Part shown: in pieces, positions 6,786-14,060 of the stretch
Position numbering within the stretch: position 1 is the stretch's first letter
How the letters are laid out: each line of letters starts with the position of its first letter
From: Clostridiales bacterium UBA1763
GTDB lineage: Bacteria; Bacillota; Clostridia; Oscillospirales; Oscillospiraceae
Assembly: GCA_002314685.1 (NCBI GenBank)
Contig: DCHB01000049.1
Coordinates: 671 to 25,886, forward strand
Direction of reading: 5' to 3'
DNA: 25,216 nucleotides
Notes under the pieces: generated by a model
Databases searched by the model: none
What the model saw: only the letters and a program-made list of their open reading frames with translations
What the model was told of the DNA's origin: nothing
Made by a program: the position numbers and the translations under genes

Positions 6786-8168
6786 TCAAGCTTCGGCGGC
6801 CTCGTCGGTGAGCCCGACACCCGCAAGGGTGAATACCGCGGCGGCAAAGGCGAGGGAATCAACCTTGCCGAGCACGATTGAAGAAACAATGCTCACAACG
6901 CCGAGCACGGCGCAGATAACAGCGAGCTTTTTCGCCTTGGGAAGCTTGCCGTTTTTCAAAGTCACAAGCGCCGCAACGGCACCTGCGATTGCGAGAATAT
7001 GACCTGCGTAGGTCAAAATGAAGGAAATTATGGTTCTAAGGTACTGCCCGCGAAGCTCAGCTTCATGCACGGCTGAGGCATCGAGAAGTGCCTGCGTGCT
7101 GTCGTCTTCGGTGCCGAAGCCCTTGTCAACGAGCTTATCTCTGCCGCGCTGAACAAGCTCCTGCACATCCTCATAAGCTCTCAGCTCATCCTTTTTTGCA
7201 TCGAGCGTTTCTTTAGTCGCCTCGAGCTCGGCGCGGCTTTTTTCTATTTCCTTTGCTTTGCTGTCAAGCTCCTGCTTGTCGCTGTCTATATTACTGCCGA
7301 TTGAATTGACCTGATTTTTTCCGTCGTCTAAGGATTTCTTTGCCGCAGTCATTTCCGTCTCCGCGGCTTGAAGCTGTTTGTACGAGGCATCAAGCTGTGC
7401 CTTTGCGGAGCTCAACTGCTCCTTTGCCCCGGGCAGAGCCTTCTCTGCGGCGTCAAGCTGAGCCTTTGCATCATCAAGCTGAGCTTTTGCATCGTCAAGC
7501 TGTGCCTTCGACTGAGCAATAAACTCATCGGTGATCTCCATGCCCGCCTGAGCCGAGATAAACGACAGTGCCTGCTCGTGAGTCATGCCGTTAGCCTCCA
7601 TAGCGTCAAGCGCGGCAATAAGCTGATTGTAGCCCGCAAGCCCCGTTTCGTATTCCTCAACGCCCTGCTCATAAGCCGCCTTGCCCTGCTCGTAAAGACC
7701 GAGCTTTTCCTGAGCCTCGGCGGCACCCTGCTCATAAGCCGTCTTGCCCTTGTTGTACGCCGCCCAACCGTCATCGAGCTTTTGCCTGCCCTCATTGTAG
7801 GCACTCTCGCCCGACGAAATACTGCTCTTGCCGACTGAGTAGGCTATGAGATTTTGATTGTAGCTCAAAACCTCCTCGTTATACTCGGCATCGGCACTGT
7901 CGCAGTCATCAAGGGCTTTTTCGTAATCCTCGGTGTCGGCGTCATATTGCGCCTTTTCGGCTTCATACTCAGCCTTGCCGTCTGCAAGTGCTTTGTTGTT
8001 CGCCTCAAGGTTATCGAGCACGGCTTTGAAATCCGTGTATTCCTCCTTGACCTCGCGCATATCGTTTATTCCGTCCATTATGTCCATAACGCCGACCATA
8101 AAGGCGATTATGAGCAAAAGCACGGCGGCGGCAAGGAAAATAATCCTCAGTTTATTCTTTTCAAGCAT
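6786..8168 (-). CDS. TM / long coiled-coil / TM protein, architectural twin of the 5022-6617 product
   Basis: A 460-aa membrane protein of unknown function. TM1 (8-28) is followed by GVMDIM (26-31), matching GVKDIM at the same place in its neighbour. A long, almost uninterrupted heptad-rich region (about 40-345) follows, with units such as KAAYEQG, KTAYEQG and the near-identical KAQLDDA repeats (221-240), then three hydrophobic segments at about 379-404, 412-433 and 436-453 and a short acidic end. ATG 8168-8166 has GAGGTGAT upstream at normal spacing. Codon use is ordinary for the window (GCC/GCG, mixed), unlike the GCA-rich neighbour. The shared order suggests a duplicated and diverged pair that may assemble together, but this rests on architecture only. 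Confidence 0.88.
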   Translation of the reverse strand: MLEKNKLRIIFLAAAVLLLIIAFMVGVMDIMDGINDMREVKEEYTDFKAVLDNLEANNKALADGKAEYEAEKAQYDADTEDYEKALDDCDSADAEYNEEVLSYNQNLIAYSVGKSSISSGESAYNEGRQKLDDGWAAYNKGKTAYEQGAAEAQEKLGLYEQGKAAYEQGVEEYETGLAGYNQLIAALDAMEANGMTHEQALSFISAQAGMEITDEFIAQSKAQLDDAKAQLDDAKAQLDAAEKALPGAKEQLSSAKAQLDASYKQLQAAETEMTAAKKSLDDGKNQVNSIGSNIDSDKQELDSKAKEIEKSRAELEATKETLDAKKDELRAYEDVQELVQRGRDKLVDKGFGTEDDSTQALLDASAVHEAELRGQYLRTIISFILTYAGHILAIAGAVAALVTLKNGKLPKAKKLAVICAVLGVVSIVSSIVLGKVDSLAFAAAVFTLAGVGLTDEAAEA

Positions 8169-8191
8169 AGTATCACCTCTGTAATGTCCCG

Positions 8192-8220
8192 ATTATATTA
8201 CATTTGCCATATCAACTCAA
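8192..8220 (-). promoter_or_regulatory. Promoter of the second heptad-repeat gene
   Basis: Minus strand: TTGAGT (8220-8215), a 17-bp spacer, then TATAAT (8197-8192), about 24 bases before the start codon. It is divergent from the aminopeptidase promoter region. Confidence 0.65.
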
Positions 8221-8242
8221 TAATTTTTTGTAAAGAAAAAGG

Positions 8243-8296
8243 TATAATATTAAATATGTATGTGGTATTTTTACTGTGTTTATGGTAAAATATAAT
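8243..8296 (+). promoter_or_regulatory. Candidate promoter region of the aminopeptidase operon
   Basis: Two perfect TATAAT hexamers (8243-8248 and 8291-8296) precede the start at 8324. The second has TTTACT (8270-8275) upstream at a short 15-bp spacer. Neither has a strong -35, so which one is used is uncertain. Confidence 0.4.
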
Positions 8297-8323
8297 ACCA
8301 AAATATCGTTAGGAAGTCTTGCA

Positions 8324-9550
8324 ATGGATGCACAGGTTTTGAAAAGCTATGCCGAGCTCATAGTCAGAGTGGGCGCAAATGTCCGTCAGGGGCAGTCCGT
8401 CACCGTCTGCGCGGAGCTTGACCAGCCGCAGTTTGTTGAATATATTGTCGAGGAGTGCTACAAAGCGGGTGCCGCCGAGGTGCGTGTTGAGTGGACTCAT
8501 CAGCCGCTTAAGCTTCTGCACGTGAAGTATCAGAAGCTCGAAAAGCTCGGCGAGATTACCGAGTGGGAGCATAAGAAGCTCATCCACCGCAGGGATACTC
8601 TCCCCGCAATGATATATCTCGAGTCCGAGGATCCCAACGGGCTTGACGGCATGGACCAGGAGAAATGGGGCAAGGCAGTGCAGATGCGTTGGGAGATAAT
8701 AAAGCCCATACGCGACGCAATGGAGAACAAATATCAGTGGTGCATAGCCGCAGTACCCGGCAAGGCGTGGGCGAAGAGAGTTTTCCCCGATGTCAGCACC
8801 GATGAGGCGATTGAAAAGCTGTGGCAGGCTATTTTATACACCTCCCGCGCCGAGGGTAACGCAGTTGAGGCATGGCGTGAGCATAATGCCGACCTCAAAC
8901 GCCGATGCGAATACCTAAACGGTCTCAAGCTTCGCTCACTGCACTATAAATCGGAAAACGGCACCGATTTCACAGTCGGACTTATCCCCGAGGCGCAGTT
9001 TTTGGCGGGCGCGGAAAAAACACTCGGCACGGATATTCAGTTTAACCCGAACATCCCGAGCGAGGAGGTTTTCATCAGCCCCATGAAGGGCAAGGCGGAG
9101 GGCATTGTGTATTCCACAAGACCGCTGTCCTACCGCGGAGTTATGATTGAAAACTTCTCAATCCGCTTTGAAAACGGCAGAGTGAGCGAGGTTCACGCTG
9201 AGAAAAACGAGGACGCGCTCAAAACAATGGTCGCGATGGACGAGGGTGCTTCAATGCTCGGCGAGTGCGCGCTTGTGCCCTATGACAGCCCTATCCGCAA
9301 CAGCGGCATAATGTTCTATAACACGCTGTTTGACGAGAATGCCGCCTGTCATCTCGCACTGGGCGACGGCTTTGCAAACTGCATACGCGATTACGATAAG
9401 TACAGTCTTGAGCAATGCCGCGAAATGGGCATCAATATGTCCATGATACACGAGGACTTCATGATCGGCTCGCAGGACCTTGAAATCACGGGCATTACCG
9501 ACACGGGCGAGAAGATAAAGATTTTTGAAAAAGGGAACTGGGCGTTTTGA
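8324..9550 (+). CDS. M29-family metallo-aminopeptidase (aminopeptidase T/S type)
   Basis: A 408-aa cytoplasmic exopeptidase that removes N-terminal residues from peptides using a two-metal site. The fold is recognised across its length, for example AELIVRVGANVRQGQ near the N-terminus, PSEEVFISP (245-253), ECALVPYDSPI (314-324), NTLFDENAACHLALG (333-347) and HEDFMIGSQDLEITG (376-390). Expected metal ligands by spacing are E248, E314, H343, H376 and D378. The position of the active-site tyrosine of characterised members (7 residues after the ligand histidine) is F350 here. The frame is open from 8276, but ATG 8324 follows AGGAAG (8311-8316) at 7 bases and gives the usual family start. It is the first gene of an operon with 9552 and 10201. 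Confidence 0.92.
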   Translation: MDAQVLKSYAELIVRVGANVRQGQSVTVCAELDQPQFVEYIVEECYKAGAAEVRVEWTHQPLKLLHVKYQKLEKLGEITEWEHKKLIHRRDTLPAMIYLESEDPNGLDGMDQEKWGKAVQMRWEIIKPIRDAMENKYQWCIAAVPGKAWAKRVFPDVSTDEAIEKLWQAILYTSRAEGNAVEAWREHNADLKRRCEYLNGLKLRSLHYKSENGTDFTVGLIPEAQFLAGAEKTLGTDIQFNPNIPSEEVFISPMKGKAEGIVYSTRPLSYRGVMIENFSIRFENGRVSEVHAEKNEDALKTMVAMDEGASMLGECALVPYDSPIRNSGIMFYNTLFDENAACHLALGDGFANCIRDYDKYSLEQCREMGINMSMIHEDFMIGSQDLEITGITDTGEKIKIFEKGNWAF

Positions 9551-9551
9551 T

Positions 9552-10229
9552 ATGGAAAATGATAAACTGAGATACTCTGTCAGCAGACAAAGTGTTTTTG
9601 TCAAGCTGTCGGCACTGTTTATGGGGCTTTCAATATTGTTCAGACTCCTCGGCTATTGGGGCTTTTGGGCAAATGAGCAGGCGGGCTTTATCTATACGCA
9701 GATAGTTCTGCCCATAGCCTGCAACCTGCTGTTTATTGCGATAATTCTTTACCTCGGGAAAAAGCTGTTTTCACTGACGGCAATTCCCGTGCTGTTGGGC
9801 GTTGTGTTTTTCATAATAAAATCCTTCGGCTTTGACAGCATACTACATACTGTTTTGTGTATAATACTCTATCTGACAGTCGCAATGGTCTATACGGGTA
9901 CGGTGTTCGGCGTTATCCGCACAAAATGGCTGCTTGTACCGCTGTTCGGTCTGCCGCTGTTGTACCATATTTTCGTAGTGGACAGAAACACAATACTCGC
10001 AAACGAAAAAGCGATGAGTCTTTCCGATTGGCTGCCCGAGATTTCGGTGCTGTGTATAATGACGGCACTTCTCCTTATATGCTTTGCGATGAAGAAGCGG
10101 GATTTCGCGACGGCAGAGCTTTCAAAGGAAGATGAAGAGATAAACAATATACTGCTTAATAACGAACAGCCTGTCGAAGGCGAGACAAGCGGAGGTCAAA
10201 ATGAGCAAGCTGACGGAAAAACTGAATGA
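9552..10229 (+). CDS. Small multi-pass membrane protein of unknown function
   Basis: A 225-aa protein I do not recognise. About six to seven hydrophobic segments fill residues 18-180 (for example SALFMGLSILFRLLGY, LPIACNLLFIAIILYLG, IPVLLGVVFFIIK, then segments around YLTVAMVYTG, LLVPLFGLPLLY and ISVLCIMTALLLICF). A hydrophilic tail with Glu, Asn and Gly follows and is probably cytoplasmic. A TTG at 9525 in the same frame would overlap the peptidase gene; ATG 9552 is one base after the peptidase stop and is preferred. The last 29 bases overlap the LRR protein gene, so translation is probably coupled. The tight pairing with the anchored LRR protein suggests a shared envelope role (inference). 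Confidence 0.83.
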   Translation: MENDKLRYSVSRQSVFVKLSALFMGLSILFRLLGYWGFWANEQAGFIYTQIVLPIACNLLFIAIILYLGKKLFSLTAIPVLLGVVFFIIKSFGFDSILHTVLCIILYLTVAMVYTGTVFGVIRTKWLLVPLFGLPLLYHIFVVDRNTILANEKAMSLSDWLPEISVLCIMTALLLICFAMKKRDFATAELSKEDEEINNILLNNEQPVEGETSGGQNEQADGKTE

Positions 10230-12156
10230 TTTTACATTCGACGGGGATAAAACCGTCGTTGTCAACCGCGATGAGCTTGAGGATGCTATCCGCTTTGCCT
10301 CCGAGCAGAGCACAGTCGCAGACGGTGTTAAGCTCTATAAAAGCAGTCTTGACCCCGAGCTTGAGGCAATTTTGCGCGAGACCGAGGGATACAGTCTTGA
10401 GCCCGAGTACGATGAGGCTGAATATACACGCCCCGACCCGAGAGCACCCTCGGAAAATGCACGCAGAGTGCTCGAGGAGAAGGCGGACGAGCGCAAATTA
10501 AGCAAGAAAAAGCGCACTATAATCATTTGTGCGGCGGCAGTTGCGGCGCTTGCGATTATCCTCGCAGTCGTACTGCTTATCAAAAACTCCGCTGAAAAGC
10601 GTGAGTACAACGAGGCGTATAATCAGGCACAGCTGCTTTATTACGACGGCGAGTACGATCAGGCCCTCGAAAAGCTGCGTGAGGCAATGGCAATAGACAA
10701 GACCGATGAGTGCCTCATCCTCATGAGTCAGTGCTACGAGGCGAAAAACGACTATGTAAATGCAATCGCCATACTCGAAAGCTCAAATTCCGACAGCGAT
10801 GTCATAAAAAAGCGTATCGAGAAGCTGAAAACCGCTAAGGAGAAATACGAAAGCGGTCAGTATGTGCTTATCTGCGGAGTGCAGTACGAGGTGACTACAA
10901 CTGTGCTTGACCTGTCGAACAAGAATATCCACAGCGGCAGACTTACAGACCTCGTTAAGCTCACGGAGCTCACAAATCTAAACCTCTCGGGCAATCAGAT
11001 AAGTGATTTAAGCTTCCTTATAGGACTTGACAAGCTCGAATCCCTCGATTTGAGCAAAAATCAGATTACCGATATCAGTCCGCTGTCCGAGCTTACACAG
11101 CTTCGCACTCTGCATCTGGATGATAATAAGATTACAGATTTCACACCTCTGTATAAGCTCGAAAACCTCACAATGCTGACTATAAGCGGCATTGAGGTCA
11201 AGGCAAGTCAAATGAAAGAGCTCAAGGAAAAGCTCCCCAACTGTCTGATTTACAACGACGAGGCGGACACCGATGTTGTTGAAATAAGCCTCGGAAGCAA
11301 GACCTTCAGCTCCGATGCAACAAAGCTTGACCTTTCCGACTGCGGAATTACGGATATAGCACAGCTCTCTATCTGCACAAATCTTGAGGAGCTCGACCTC
11401 AGCGGAAATTATATCAGCGACATAAGCCCGCTTATCGACATCCCAAATCTCGTGATAGTTGACCTGTCGGACAATAAAATAAGCGATATAAGACCGCTTA
11501 TGAGCCTCACGACTATTGAGCATCTCAATCTTGCGGGCAACAGCATAAGCTCCATTACCTCGCTATCTCAGCTTAAAAATCTTAAGGAGCTTGTGCTCAA
11601 CGACAATCAGCTTGACGGCACCGCAAGTCTTGCAAAGCTCGGCAATCTCAAAATTCTCGGACTTAAAAACACGGGCATAAGCGACTCCGACCTCAGTAAT
11701 CTGTATAATCTCAAGAGCCTCAAGAAGCTCTATCTTGAGGGCAACGGCAATTTGAGCGAGGCGGCTGTTGCAAAGCTCGAGGAGAAGCTGACGGGCTGTA
11801 CGGTGTCCCATTCGGAGCTTACGAAAAACATTGAGCTCGGCGGCAAGCAGTTTGCATCAAATGCCGAGACCGTCAACGCATCGGGGCTCGGATTGAGCGA
11901 GGTCTCCGCGGCATCGGGCTTCACCGCCGTAAAGAGCATGGACCTCTCGGGCAACATTATTACGAATGTATCCCCGCTGAGCAATCTCAAAACCCTTGAA
12001 TCGCTCAATCTTTCGGACAACAATATTGCAGATGTAACACCCTTGTATTCGCTCAGAAATCTCAAAAAGCTCGATATAAGCAAAAACGGCCTCACCGATG
12101 AGCAGATATCGAATATTAAGGCGGCTTTGCCGAACTGCACAATTATTGTTGACTGA
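10201..12156 (+). CDS. Membrane-anchored TPR and leucine-rich-repeat (internalin-like) protein
   Basis: A 651-aa protein. Residues 1-105 are charged and probably cytoplasmic, ending in KKKR; TM at 106-127; two TPR-like helices pairs at about 134-197 (YNEAYNQAQLLYYDGEYDQA and the next repeat). From 225 to the end come 22-residue leucine-rich repeats of the type L-xx-L-xLSxNxIxDISPL, as in bacterial internalins. The LRR part is three modules, each opening with a short strand plus LDLS-type repeat and closing in a helix with a conserved Cys (EKLPNCLI 343-350, EKLTGCTV 528-535, AALPNCTI 641-648). Positive residues before the TM suggest N-inside, LRR outside. ATG 10201 follows GGAGG (10191-10195). 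Such LRRs bind proteins or cell-wall partners; the ligand is unknown. Confidence 0.92.
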   Translation: MSKLTEKLNDFTFDGDKTVVVNRDELEDAIRFASEQSTVADGVKLYKSSLDPELEAILRETEGYSLEPEYDEAEYTRPDPRAPSENARRVLEEKADERKLSKKKRTIIICAAAVAALAIILAVVLLIKNSAEKREYNEAYNQAQLLYYDGEYDQALEKLREAMAIDKTDECLILMSQCYEAKNDYVNAIAILESSNSDSDVIKKRIEKLKTAKEKYESGQYVLICGVQYEVTTTVLDLSNKNIHSGRLTDLVKLTELTNLNLSGNQISDLSFLIGLDKLESLDLSKNQITDISPLSELTQLRTLHLDDNKITDFTPLYKLENLTMLTISGIEVKASQMKELKEKLPNCLIYNDEADTDVVEISLGSKTFSSDATKLDLSDCGITDIAQLSICTNLEELDLSGNYISDISPLIDIPNLVIVDLSDNKISDIRPLMSLTTIEHLNLAGNSISSITSLSQLKNLKELVLNDNQLDGTASLAKLGNLKILGLKNTGISDSDLSNLYNLKSLKKLYLEGNGNLSEAAVAKLEEKLTGCTVSHSELTKNIELGGKQFASNAETVNASGLGLSEVSAASGFTAVKSMDLSGNIITNVSPLSNLKTLESLNLSDNNIADVTPLYSLRNLKKLDISKNGLTDEQISNIKAALPNCTIIVD

Positions 12157-12200
12157 AAGCCGTATTAACAAAAATTTTATTTGATTTCGGCAAATCGTTC

Positions 12201-12229
12201 TTCATTTTTGCACGATAAAATGCTATACT
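12201..12229 (+). promoter_or_regulatory. hpf promoter
   Basis: TTCATT (12201-12206), a 17-bp spacer, then TATACT (12224-12229), with TGC directly upstream making an extended -10. Transcription would start near 12236. Confidence 0.6.
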
Positions 12230-12236
12230 TAGTTAA

Positions 12237-12257
12237 GCGGGGAGCTAATATCCCCGC
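12237..12257 (+). promoter_or_regulatory. Hairpin at the predicted 5' end of hpf mRNA
   Basis: GCGGGGA (12237-12243) pairs perfectly with TCCCCGC (12251-12257) around a 7-base loop. It would begin at the first transcribed bases and end 9 bases before the Shine-Dalgarno. Such 5'-terminal stems commonly stabilise mRNA; a regulatory role is inference. Confidence 0.5.
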
Positions 12258-12281
12258 AATAGCAGAAAGGAGCGGACACAA

Positions 12282-12827
12282 ATGAAGTTCACTTTTACCG
12301 AAAAGAAGATGGGTGCCTCCGAGGAGCTTAGAGCCTATGCTGAACGCAAGGTCGGCAAGCTTGAACGCTTTTTCAAGACCGAGAGCAAGGCGTATATCAC
12401 CTTCAGCACCGAGCGCGGCAGATTTCTCGCAGAAATAACCATCGAAAACAACGGCCTGTATTACAGGGCAAGCGAGCTTACAAACGACATGTACGCCTCC
12501 GTCGATTCGGGCGTAGCCGCGATTGAACGGCAGATACGCAAGAATAAGACCCGCCTTGAAAAGCGGCTGAGGGAGGGTGCCTTGGAGCGTGAGGTCAAAC
12601 CCTCTTATCTGCCTGCTGAGGAGGATGAGGACGATGAGTTCAAAATCGTCCGCAGCAAGCGCTTTTCAATCAAGCCCATGTCGCCTGAGGAAGCAATTTT
12701 GCAGATGAATTTGCTTGAGCATGAGTTCTTCGTGTTCAGAAACGAGGACGAGGACGGTGCCGTGTCGGTTGTCTATCGCCGCAGAAACGGCGGCTACGGA
12801 CTCATCTGCGACGATGAAGTAAAATAA
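12282..12827 (+). CDS. hpf: Long-form ribosome hibernation promoting factor
   Basis: A 181-aa protein that binds the 30S decoding region and joins ribosomes into inactive 100S dimers in stationary phase or stress. The N-terminal domain (1-105) has the S30AE/YfiA pattern, with MKFTFTEKKMGASEELRAYA and KVGKLERFF, then the basic helix AAIERQIRKNKTRLEKRL. After an acidic linker (about 115-128) comes the C-terminal dimerisation domain, with IVRSKRFSIKPMSPEEAILQM, LEHEFFVFRNEDE and VVYRRRNGGYGLI. The length fits the long form of Firmicutes. ATG 12282 follows AAAGGAG (12266-12272). It is monocistronic with its own promoter. Confidence 0.96.
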   Translation: MKFTFTEKKMGASEELRAYAERKVGKLERFFKTESKAYITFSTERGRFLAEITIENNGLYYRASELTNDMYASVDSGVAAIERQIRKNKTRLEKRLREGALEREVKPSYLPAEEDEDDEFKIVRSKRFSIKPMSPEEAILQMNLLEHEFFVFRNEDEDGAVSVVYRRRNGGYGLICDDEVK

Positions 12828-12840
12828 ATCCAATCAATAA

Positions 12841-12869
12841 TAATTGCCCCGTCTTTGACGGGGCAATTA
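12841..12869 (+). terminator. Strong hairpin after hpf (terminator-like, no clear U-run)
   Basis: Perfect 13-bp stem TAATTGCCCCGTC / GACGGGGCAATTA with loop TTT, 13 bases after the hpf stop codon. The bases that follow are AAATCG, not a T-run, so termination may be partial, or the stem may protect the 3' end. A second, U-tailed terminator lies at 13089. Confidence 0.6.
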
Positions 12870-12873
12870 AAAT

Positions 12874-13045
12874 CGTGTGCAAAGTCAAGGACTTTGCACA
12901 CGAAAAGGTCTGCACTTCGTTCTGCGCCTCATTTCCTGCGGAAATTTCGACGCTCACTGCGTGAGAAGTGTTTTCGTTCACGCACATGTCGCTCCGAAAA
13001 CGGATTTGATTTTATTTGCGTCTGCGGACGCAAACTCTGCGAGGC
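12874..13045 (+). repeat. 172-bp structured intergenic repeat, copy A
   Basis: Copy A of a repeat also found at 23312-23483 in the same orientation and at the same length. By hand alignment about 150 of 172 positions agree. It opens with a perfect 13-bp hairpin (arms 12874-12886 and 12890-12902). Further on it has TTTCC-TGC-GGAAA, a 7-bp pair GTTTTCG/CGAAAAC around a 19-base loop, and TTTGCGTC-TGCG-GACGCAAA near the end. The word CTGCG occurs five times, mostly in loops. It sits between the hpf 3' hairpin and a true terminator, so it may be in the hpf transcript. The repeat class is not one I recognise; it could be a structured RNA or a non-autonomous mobile repeat. Confidence 0.85.
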
Positions 13046-13088
13046 TTTTTGAAATAAGCGGCAGAACAGCTTTGAATAAAAATATAAC

Positions 13089-13127
13089 ACCGATATGCAG
13101 ACTTGTGTCTGCATATCGGTATTTTTT
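13089..13127 (+). terminator. Intrinsic terminator downstream of repeat copy A
   Basis: Perfect 14-bp stem ACCGATATGCAGAC / GTCTGCATATCGGT with a 4-base loop TTGT (13089-13120), followed by ATTTTTT. It ends transcription that passes through hpf and repeat copy A. Confidence 0.93.
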
Positions 13128-13129
13128 CG

Positions 13130-13158
13130 TTGCATTATATCGCAATAAATGATAAAAT
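13130..13158 (+). promoter_or_regulatory. Promoter of the methyltransferase-ECF-truA operon
   Basis: TTGCAT (13130-13135), a 17-bp spacer, then TAAAAT (13153-13158). It directly follows the terminator and lies about 40 bases before the start codon at 13200. A further TATAAT at 13177-13182 has no -35. Confidence 0.6.
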
Positions 13159-13199
13159 ACTATGTCAAATTATCATTATAATAGGATTGGTATATCAAA

Positions 13200-14060
13200 A
13201 TGTGGCTTTCAGATAAATGGCAGGATTTCGAGGTGCTTGACTGCTCAAAGGGCGAGAAGCTCGAAAGATGGGGCAACTACTATCTCGTGCGTCCCGACCC
13301 TCAGGCGATATGGGAAACTCCGCGCACCGATGAGCGCTGGAATTGCCGCGATGCACGCTATCGCAGAAGCGAAAGCGGCGGCGGCTCATGGGATAAGGGC
13401 GGGTTGCCTGCAAGCTGGAAAATAAAATATGGCGAGCTGACCTTCAATGTAAAGCCCATGAACTTCAAGCACACGGGGCTTTTCCCCGAGCAGGCGTGCA
13501 ACTGGGACTTCGCTATGGATAAAATCCGTAAGGCAGGACGCCCGATAAATGTATTAAACCTCTTTGCCTATACGGGCGCGGCAACAGTCGCCTGCGCAAA
13601 GGCGGGCGCGAGCGTGTGCCATGTTGATGCGGCAAAGGGCATGGTGTCGTGGGCAAAGGAAAATGCCGCCGCATCGGGACTGAGTGAAGCACCTATTAGG
13701 TGGATAGTCGATGACTGCGCAAAGTTTGTCGAGCGTGAAATCCGCCGCGGCAGAAAATACGATGCGATTATAATGGACCCGCCGTCCTACGGCAGAGGCC
13801 CCGGAGGCGAAATCTGGAAGCTTGAGCAGAATTTGTGGCCGTTTGTGTCGCTGTGCGCGGGCGTTTTGTCCGATGACCCGCTGTTTGTAATAATCAATTC
13901 CTACACAACGGGGCTATCCGCCTCCGTGCTTTCGTATGTTACCGAGAGCATATTCACAAAAAAATTCGGCGGACATTCCGACAGCCGTGAGCTCGGACTG
14001 CCCGTAACCGACAGCGGACTTGTTCTGCCCTGCGGAGCAACCTGCCGATGGGAGAAATAA
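13200..14060 (+). CDS. RlmI-like class I SAM-dependent methyltransferase
   Basis: A 286-aa enzyme related to the 23S rRNA cytosine methyltransferase group (COG1092/RlmI-like), in the short Firmicute form. The N-terminus has the family opening GEKLERWGNYYLVRPDPQAIW (18-38), the SAM-binding motif I is VLNLFAYTGAATVACAKAGA (118-137), the acidic residue ending the next strand is D143, and motif IV is DPPSYGRGPGG (193-203). The N-terminal PUA domain of E. coli RlmI is lacking, so the exact target is unproven. The start at 13200 fits homologues, although its AGGA sits about 13 bases upstream. The stop codon touches the ATG of ecfA1, so the genes are cotranscribed. Confidence 0.88.
   Translation: MWLSDKWQDFEVLDCSKGEKLERWGNYYLVRPDPQAIWETPRTDERWNCRDARYRRSESGGGSWDKGGLPASWKIKYGELTFNVKPMNFKHTGLFPEQACNWDFAMDKIRKAGRPINVLNLFAYTGAATVACAKAGASVCHVDAAKGMVSWAKENAAASGLSEAPIRWIVDDCAKFVEREIRRGRKYDAIIMDPPSYGRGPGGEIWKLEQNLWPFVSLCAGVLSDDPLFVIINSYTTGLSASVLSYVTESIFTKKFGGHSDSRELGLPVTDSGLVLPCGATCRWEK

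Noticed and set aside
12877..13152. 91-codon plus-strand frame through repeat copy A and the following terminator
   Set aside because: It reads through the 14-bp terminator hairpin and has no ribosome site. The corresponding frame in copy B gives a different peptide.
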